This document shows positions 59,655 through 64,000 of a DNA stretch of 64,000 nucleotides, one piece after another (position 1 is the first letter of the stretch; every line of letters starts with the position of its first letter). Source of the DNA: CADEDH01 sp047974625 (GTDB lineage Bacteria > Actinomycetota > Acidimicrobiia > Acidimicrobiales > SZUA-35); contig JBKECK010000016.1 in NCBI GenBank assembly GCA_047974625.1, positions 62,001 to 126,000 of the forward strand. The letters run 5' to 3'. Both the position numbers and the translations under genes were made by a program. The notes beneath the pieces were generated by a model. That model was not told the origin of the DNA. It was given only the letters and a program-made list of their open reading frames with translations, and ran no database searches.

Positions 59655-59727
59655 GCGCCTCTAGCTCAATTGGCAGAGCATCGGACTCTTAATCCGCAGG
59701 TTCTGGGTTCAAGTCCCAGGGGGCGTA
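59655..59727 (+). tRNA. tRNA-Lys (anticodon CTT)
   Basis: Cloverleaf with acceptor GCGCCTC/GGGGCGT (a G-U end pair) and A discriminator, D arm GCTCAATTGGCAGAGC, anticodon loop CTCTTAA (CTT at 59688-59690) and T arm CTGGGTTCAAGTCCCAG. No encoded CCA. Foreign-looking genes begin right after it, so it is the likely integration site. Confidence 0.95.
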
Positions 59728-59820
59728 CAGCGAGAAACCCCAGGTCAAGCCCGGTTTTCGGGCGGCCTGGGGTTTCCTGCGTTTTGGCCGAAACGGCCCC
59801 GTGGTCACACGGTGGTCACA
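59728..59820. other. Probable attachment/junction region next to tRNA-Lys
   Basis: Directly after the tRNA come a nested inverted repeat (GAAACCCCAGG 59734-59744 with CCTGGGGTTTC 59766-59776, inner GCCCG/CGGGC), a hairpin GGCCG-AAA-CGGCC, and two GTGGTCACA copies (59801-59809, 59812-59820) 11 bp apart. The first could be the tRNA terminator; the direct repeats could be integrase arm sites. The attachment core would be the tRNA 3' end. The partner copy is outside the window. Confidence 0.5.
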
Positions 59821-59948
59821 TGAGTTCCCCTCTCGCGCCGCATATCGCTCGCGTCGACGTCTTCCGGTCGGCGCTCGGCCGCAAGGGTGGGCAGTTGCGA
59901 GCAAGCCGGGTCCGCAGCGCTGAGTTCCGCTGGATCTAGCCTGGCGAG

Positions 59949-61649
59949 ATGCAGGTCGTCGAGTTCTCGTTGCAGCGCTACCGGAGCATCCAGAAGGCCG
60001 AGAAGATCAGACTTGGCGACCTCACGATCCTCATCGGACCCAACAACGAAGGCAAGTCGAACATCCTGCGGGGCCTCGTCACTGGCATGCGCCTTCTCGC
60101 CAGCACACCGGCCGCCGCACGTCGGCCCCGGCAGAGCGGAGCAGCGACTCGCTATCGCGTGCTGAACGACGACTACAACTGGGACCGCGATTTCCCTATC
60201 GGTTTGCACGCCACGAAGCCAGATGGAACAACCGTTTTTGATTTCACATTCGAATTGAGCGAAGAGGAGATCCGTGAGTTCCAGACCGAGGTTAAGAGCA
60301 AGCTAAATGGAACGTTGCCGATCCGGCTCACTGCGGGCCCGGACACGCTTACTTTCGAGGTTCGAAAGAAGGGCCCTGGAGGCAAGGCCCTCACAGACAA
60401 GCGCACAGCCATCGCTGAGTTCGTCGCCACTCGACTCAACCCGCAGGATATCCCGGCCATTCGAACGGCGCAAGCGTCGATGCGAATCGTCGACGAGATG
60501 GTACAGCGTGAGCTTCGAGCGCTCGAACGTTCTCCCGAGTACAGCGATGCTATGGCCAAAATTCAGGAGCTTCAGCGACCCATTCTGGACGAAATCGGGA
60601 TCAATCTGCGGACGATGCTGAACACCTTCCTTCCGGACGTCACTGAAGTGCAATTGGAGGTCCGGGATCGGTATCGCGGAATGAACGAGTGCGAGATCGT
60701 CGTGAATGATGGCACAGCGACAGATCTCCGCCACAAGGGTGACGGGGTCCAGAGCCTCGCAGCGATCTCGTTGATCCACCACGTTGCCGAGCAATCGCCA
60801 GCCACGCGAGAGATCGTCCTCGCGCTCGAGGAACCAGAGGCCCACCTCCATCCTCGAGCGATCCACCAGGTCAAGCGTGTTCTTGCCGAGATCGCCTCGC
60901 GACAGCAGGTGATCCTCACCACCCACAGCCCGCTGCTCGTCAACCGATCCAGCATCGAGAGCAACGTGATCGTGCACCGAAAGAAGGCGTTTCCAGCTGA
61001 ATCGATAACTCAGATTCGTGAGGTGCTCGGGGTTCGAGTTGCCGACAACCTCAGCGCAGCTGAGTTCGTGCTTCTGGTCGAAGGTTCAGAAGACGCCCGC
61101 TCACTCGACGCGCTCCTACCCGCAGCATCATCAAAGCTGCAGCATGCTCTTGCCGAAGGCCGACTGGTGATCGACGACATGCACGGCACTGGAAATCTGC
61201 GCTATCGCCTCGCGCTAATGGCGGATCAGCTTTGCAGGGCTCACGTCTTGCTCGACCACGACGATGCCGGGATCAGCTCGGCCAAGACGGCGCACGACGA
61301 GGGGCTTCTTGAGCCGGTTGACCAGACGTTCACGACATCTACAGGAATGAAGCATTCCGAATTCGAGGATTGGATCGCTACCGACCTCTACGTGGCTCCA
61401 ATCAAGAGGAAATTCGGAGTCGACCTCGACTCGAAGATCTTCCGCCAGCGAAAAGACAAGTGGAGCAAACGAGTACAGGCCGAGTTCCAAAGAGCCGGAC
61501 AGCTTTGGGATGACGATGTCAAGGCATCCGTCAAGGACTTCGTTGCCGGGCTTGTCGCCGCATCACCAGCCGACGCACTTCGAGCGGAGTGGGCGACGTC
61601 GTTCGATGCCCTTGTGTCCGCACTGGAAACGAAGCTCGAAGAGCCCTGA
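59949..61649 (+). CDS. OLD-family ATP-dependent nuclease (AAA ATPase plus TOPRIM)
   Basis: A 566-residue protein. Residues 1 to ~360 form an SMC-like ATPase: Walker A GPNNEGKSN, signature-like region around RHKGDGVQSLAAISLI, Walker B VLALEEPEAHLHP and switch TTHSP. From ~375 is a TOPRIM nuclease domain: FVLLVEGSEDARSLDALL (catalytic Glu) and LLDHDDAGIS (Asp-x-Asp). This is the OLD nuclease architecture, used by phage P2 OLD and by GajA of the Gabija defence system. No UvrD-like GajB follows, so it looks like a stand-alone class. Codon use is less GC-rich than neighbours. Likely an accessory, possibly antiphage, gene. Confidence 0.9.
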   Translation: MQVVEFSLQRYRSIQKAEKIRLGDLTILIGPNNEGKSNILRGLVTGMRLLASTPAAARRPRQSGAATRYRVLNDDYNWDRDFPIGLHATKPDGTTVFDFTFELSEEEIREFQTEVKSKLNGTLPIRLTAGPDTLTFEVRKKGPGGKALTDKRTAIAEFVATRLNPQDIPAIRTAQASMRIVDEMVQRELRALERSPEYSDAMAKIQELQRPILDEIGINLRTMLNTFLPDVTEVQLEVRDRYRGMNECEIVVNDGTATDLRHKGDGVQSLAAISLIHHVAEQSPATREIVLALEEPEAHLHPRAIHQVKRVLAEIASRQQVILTTHSPLLVNRSSIESNVIVHRKKAFPAESITQIREVLGVRVADNLSAAEFVLLVEGSEDARSLDALLPAASSKLQHALAEGRLVIDDMHGTGNLRYRLALMADQLCRAHVLLDHDDAGISSAKTAHDEGLLEPVDQTFTTSTGMKHSEFEDWIATDLYVAPIKRKFGVDLDSKIFRQRKDKWSKRVQAEFQRAGQLWDDDVKASVKDFVAGLVAASPADALRAEWATSFDALVSALETKLEEP

Positions 61650-61662
61650 TCCGGTCAGCGGA

Positions 61663-62832
61663 TCATTCGTCCACCAGGCCCGCCGCTGCCTCGGCCGCCT
61701 CCCGCTGGTGGCCGGGGAGGACGTGGCCGTAGACCTGGAGGGTGAAGGCGACGTCGGCGTGGCCGAGGCGTTCGCTGACCATCCTCGGGTTCTTGCCCAT
61801 GGCGAGCAGATGCGTTGCGTGGGTGTGGCGCAGGCCGTGGAGGGTGAGGTAGCGGACCTCGAGGGTGCGGACGAGCGCTACGAAGCGCTTCGACACGTTG
61901 TCGGGGTGCTGCGGGGTGCCGATGACGGTGGTGAACACGTAGCCGGTCTCGGTCCACCCGTGGCCGACGAACTCGGCGGCTTCGCGTTGCTGGTCGTAGT
62001 GGGCTCGCATGATGTCGCTGGTGCGGTCGTCGATGTCGATCACCCGGCGGGATCGGCGTGACTTCGGGGTGCTGACCCCGGGGACTCCGTTCGTGACGCC
62101 GAGGGTCTGGCGGACACGGACGGTCTGGTCAGCGAGGCTGACGTCTTCCCATCGAAGCCCGCAGAGTTCGCTTCGGCGCATGCCGGTGAGGGCGGCCAGG
62201 CGGTAGAGGGCGAACAGCTCGTCGCCCTCGGCGGCGGCGAGGAACGTGCGCAGTTCGTCTGGTGTCCAGGCGGGGCGCTCGGTGTCGAGCTGGGCGGTGC
62301 TGGGCTTGTCGGCGAGGCGGGCGACGTTGCGGTGCAGGATGCCCTTGCGTTCGGCGTCGCCGATGGCCTTGCGGATGACCCGATGCACCCGCAACACGGT
62401 CTTCGGCGACAGCGGTCGCCCTCCCCTGCCGCCTTCGGCCATGAGGGTCCGGTAGAGGCGTTCGAGGTGCAGCGGCGTGAGCTTCGTGAGCTTGACGTCG
62501 CCGAGGTGGGGCTTGATGTAGCGGCGCGTCTCATTGCGATAGTCGCTGATCGTGCGGGGCTTCATGTCGGTCTGGGGCAAGCCCTCGAGCCAGTGCTCCA
62601 AGTACTCGATGAAGGTCATGTGCTCGACGTCGAACAGGAAACCGCCGGCCTCGATCGCCCGGCGGGCCTCGTCGAGCGCGGCGGACGCGTCGGCCTGGGT
62701 GGCGAAGCCGCGCTTGCGGCGTTGGCGGCGCTTGCCGGTGTCGGGGTCGTCGCCGAGGTCGACGACGTATTGCCAGAAGGTGCGTCCGTCGCTCGTGGTG
62801 TACTTGGTGACTCCGGGCTGTCGGCGTGGCAT
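61663..62832 (-). CDS. Tyrosine recombinase / integrase
   Basis: A 389-residue phage-type integrase. The N-terminus has an arm-binding-like segment (KRRQRRKRGFATQADASAAL), then a SAM-like core-binding domain (FIEYLEHWLEGLPQTDMKPR) and the catalytic domain with Arg in ALTGMRRSELCGLRWED, HxxR in LHGLRHTHATHLL, and the terminal His and Tyr in LGHADVAFTLQVYGHVLP. It should recombine the element with the tRNA-Lys site. ATG 62832. It ends 13 bp after the convergent OLD gene; no excisionase gene is seen in the 190 bp upstream. Confidence 0.95.
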   Translation of the reverse strand: MPRRQPGVTKYTTSDGRTFWQYVVDLGDDPDTGKRRQRRKRGFATQADASAALDEARRAIEAGGFLFDVEHMTFIEYLEHWLEGLPQTDMKPRTISDYRNETRRYIKPHLGDVKLTKLTPLHLERLYRTLMAEGGRGGRPLSPKTVLRVHRVIRKAIGDAERKGILHRNVARLADKPSTAQLDTERPAWTPDELRTFLAAAEGDELFALYRLAALTGMRRSELCGLRWEDVSLADQTVRVRQTLGVTNGVPGVSTPKSRRSRRVIDIDDRTSDIMRAHYDQQREAAEFVGHGWTETGYVFTTVIGTPQHPDNVSKRFVALVRTLEVRYLTLHGLRHTHATHLLAMGKNPRMVSERLGHADVAFTLQVYGHVLPGHQREAAEAAAGLVDE

Positions 62833-63025
62833 GGGTTCGTTCCTTGGTGTTCGCAGGGGTGCGTCGAGGGCGGGGAGACCGTCACGTTCGGCCGGAGGCC
62901 CGGAGTCGAGTTCCTGGTGGCCCAGTTCTTCCGACGGGGCGGCGGGGGCAAGTTGGAGCGCCCGGAGGCCGCAGGCCGAGGACGAACGAGCTTGCGGCCG
63001 GTGGTCCGTCGGGACACGATCCGGG

Positions 63026-64000
63026 TCAGGACTCGGCTGGTTCGGTGTGGTGACGCCATCTCCTCGGGATCCGGTCGAGGGCGTGCGCGTGTGCGGGGGG
63101 CTTGTTGTTGGTGATGACGAGCCGGTCGTCCTGGCCGAGCTGGCGCAGCACGTTGGAGGGCACGAGGGGCACGCCGGTGGCGGTGTCTCGTCCGAATTGG
63201 TGGATCTCGGTGATCGCCGGGCCGTTCACGTAGCCGGGCTGATGTTCAGTGCCGAGGAGCTCGGAGACGTAGCGGATGGTGGCGAGGTCTCGGATGCCGG
63301 GAAAGTAGACCTCGGTGAGGTGGTTGGCGATGACGGTGTCGGCCGAAGGTCCGTAGGCCGCGTCGATCTGAGCCTTCGATTGCCAGACGGTGACGAGCTG
63401 GATGCCGTAGCCGGCGACGGTCGAGGCCCAGTGCGGGAGTTGGGCGAGCGGCACGTTGGCCGTCTCGTCGAGCAACAGGAGCAGCTCTGTGTCGAGCGCC
63501 CGGCCGGTGTGTTCGTGGCGCAAGATGACCTGGTCGACGAGATCGGCGATGAGGCCGCCGAAGGCCGGGGCCAGGAGGTCCTGGTCCATGAGCGGGGCAG
63601 CGAGGTAGAGGGTGTTGTTGCCCGAGGTGAGCCAGTCGAGGTCGATGGTGGTGGTCTCGGAGAGTCGGCGGATCTCGTTGCGGGTCCAAGGCATGACGGC
63701 GTGGCGGGCGCTCGTGTAGAAGCTCGAGCTGACTCGGCCTTCGGCTCGCCAGATGCCAGCGAGGGTGGCTTGGACGTCGGCGACGAGATCGGGGTGGATG
63801 CCTTCGTCGGTCGCGAGGGCCCGCAGGAACGACGCGGCCTTGCCGGGATCTTCGGCGGAGGGTTGGTCCATCGCGAGCACCCAGCGAGCGACGTCGGTCA
63901 TGGTGAGGCCGCGGGTGTTGGCGGCGAGCCACATGAGTCCGCCGAGGAGGGTCTCGCCGTGGCGCGACCAGAAGGTGCCGTGCCCGGTGCGGTCGAGCTG
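63026..64000 (-). CDS. Conjugative coupling protein, VirD4/TraG-like, C-terminal part
   Basis: At least 324 codons; the frame stays open to the window edge, so the N-terminus and Walker A are missing. Visible features are the FWSRHGETLLGGLMWLA segment, Walker B LLLLLDETANVPLAQLP, and VTVWQSKAQIDAAYG and VIANHLTEVYFPGI, typical of TraM-recognition/VirD4 coupling ATPases in actinobacterial elements. These pump DNA to the type IV secretion channel. It suggests that the island is an integrative and conjugative element. It begins 193 bp from the integrase start, same strand. Confidence 0.85.
   Translation of the reverse strand, partial: QLDRTGHGTFWSRHGETLLGGLMWLAANTRGLTMTDVARWVLAMDQPSAEDPGKAASFLRALATDEGIHPDLVADVQATLAGIWRAEGRVSSSFYTSARHAVMPWTRNEIRRLSETTTIDLDWLTSGNNTLYLAAPLMDQDLLAPAFGGLIADLVDQVILRHEHTGRALDTELLLLLDETANVPLAQLPHWASTVAGYGIQLVTVWQSKAQIDAAYGPSADTVIANHLTEVYFPGIRDLATIRYVSELLGTEHQPGYVNGPAITEIHQFGRDTATGVPLVPSNVLRQLGQDDRLVITNNKPPAHAHALDRIPRRWRHHTEPAES

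Noticed and set aside
59949..62832. Gabija defence system (GajA-GajB)
   Set aside because: The OLD nuclease could be GajA, but the next gene is an integrase on the other strand and no UvrD-like helicase is present in the window.

Overview
The window is 64 kb of very GC-rich DNA with actinobacterial character. Evidence includes a HemD-winged-helix nitrate regulator, a WS/DGAT acyltransferase, an Rpf-like transglycosylase, a PASTA Ser/Thr kinase, a PaaX regulator, apparently leaderless promoters and GlnR-like operator arrays. I would place it in Actinomycetota, perhaps Acidimicrobiia, but the family-level placement is a guess. Most of the many long overlapping open frames are antisense shadows caused by GC-rich codon use and are left out.

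Layout. 1-1.4 kb: the end of an acetyl-CoA hydrolase/transferase and an NAD(P)-binding protein. 1.3-11 kb: a complete assimilatory nitrate block on the minus strand (nirB, nirD, a HemD-type regulator, narK-type transporter, nitrate reductase, siroheme synthase). 11-13.6 kb: a double-length CaiB-family CoA-transferase. 13.8-23 kb: VanZ and a seven-gene exopolysaccharide operon in which every junction overlaps. 23.7-26.3 kb: HAD phosphatase, DtxR-type regulator, tRNA-Gly, PaaX-type regulator. 26.5-32.4 kb: a three-gene signalling operon (FIST sensor, hybrid kinase with Hpt, REC-GGDEF-EAL). 32.5-35.6 kb: PASTA kinase and a secreted hydrolase closely resembling actinobacterial cutinases/PET hydrolases. 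35.6-42.2 kb: mixed metabolism and cell-wall genes. 42.5-53.4 kb: Baeyer-Villiger monooxygenase and a storage-lipid/granule region (WS/DGAT, patatin with a long Lys/Ala/Ser repeat domain, two phasin-like proteins, MarR and XRE regulators, alpha/beta hydrolase, acyl-CoA synthetase). 53.6-58.5 kb: amt-glnK, a membrane protein and a second ammonium transporter. 58.7-59.7 kb: PRC-barrel protein, tRNA-Arg, tRNA-Lys. 59.7-64 kb: the start of an integrated element next to tRNA-Lys, with an OLD-family ATPase/nuclease, a tyrosine integrase and a conjugative coupling protein that runs off the end.

How the parts fit. Nitrogen supply is a main theme: nitrate import, reduction to ammonium, cofactor synthesis, ammonium import and PII sensing. 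Three of these promoters carry pentamer arrays at 11-bp spacing that look like GlnR sites. A second theme is carbon storage: two acyltransfer or hydrolase proteins carry basic repeat tails like those of DNA-binding phasins, and a small phasin-like gene is translationally coupled to an XRE regulator and followed by an acyl-CoA synthetase. The most interesting items for follow-up are the PET-hydrolase-like enzyme, the basic-tailed granule proteins, the tandem CoA-transferase with only one recognisable catalytic Asp, and the OLD nuclease on the tRNA-Lys island.
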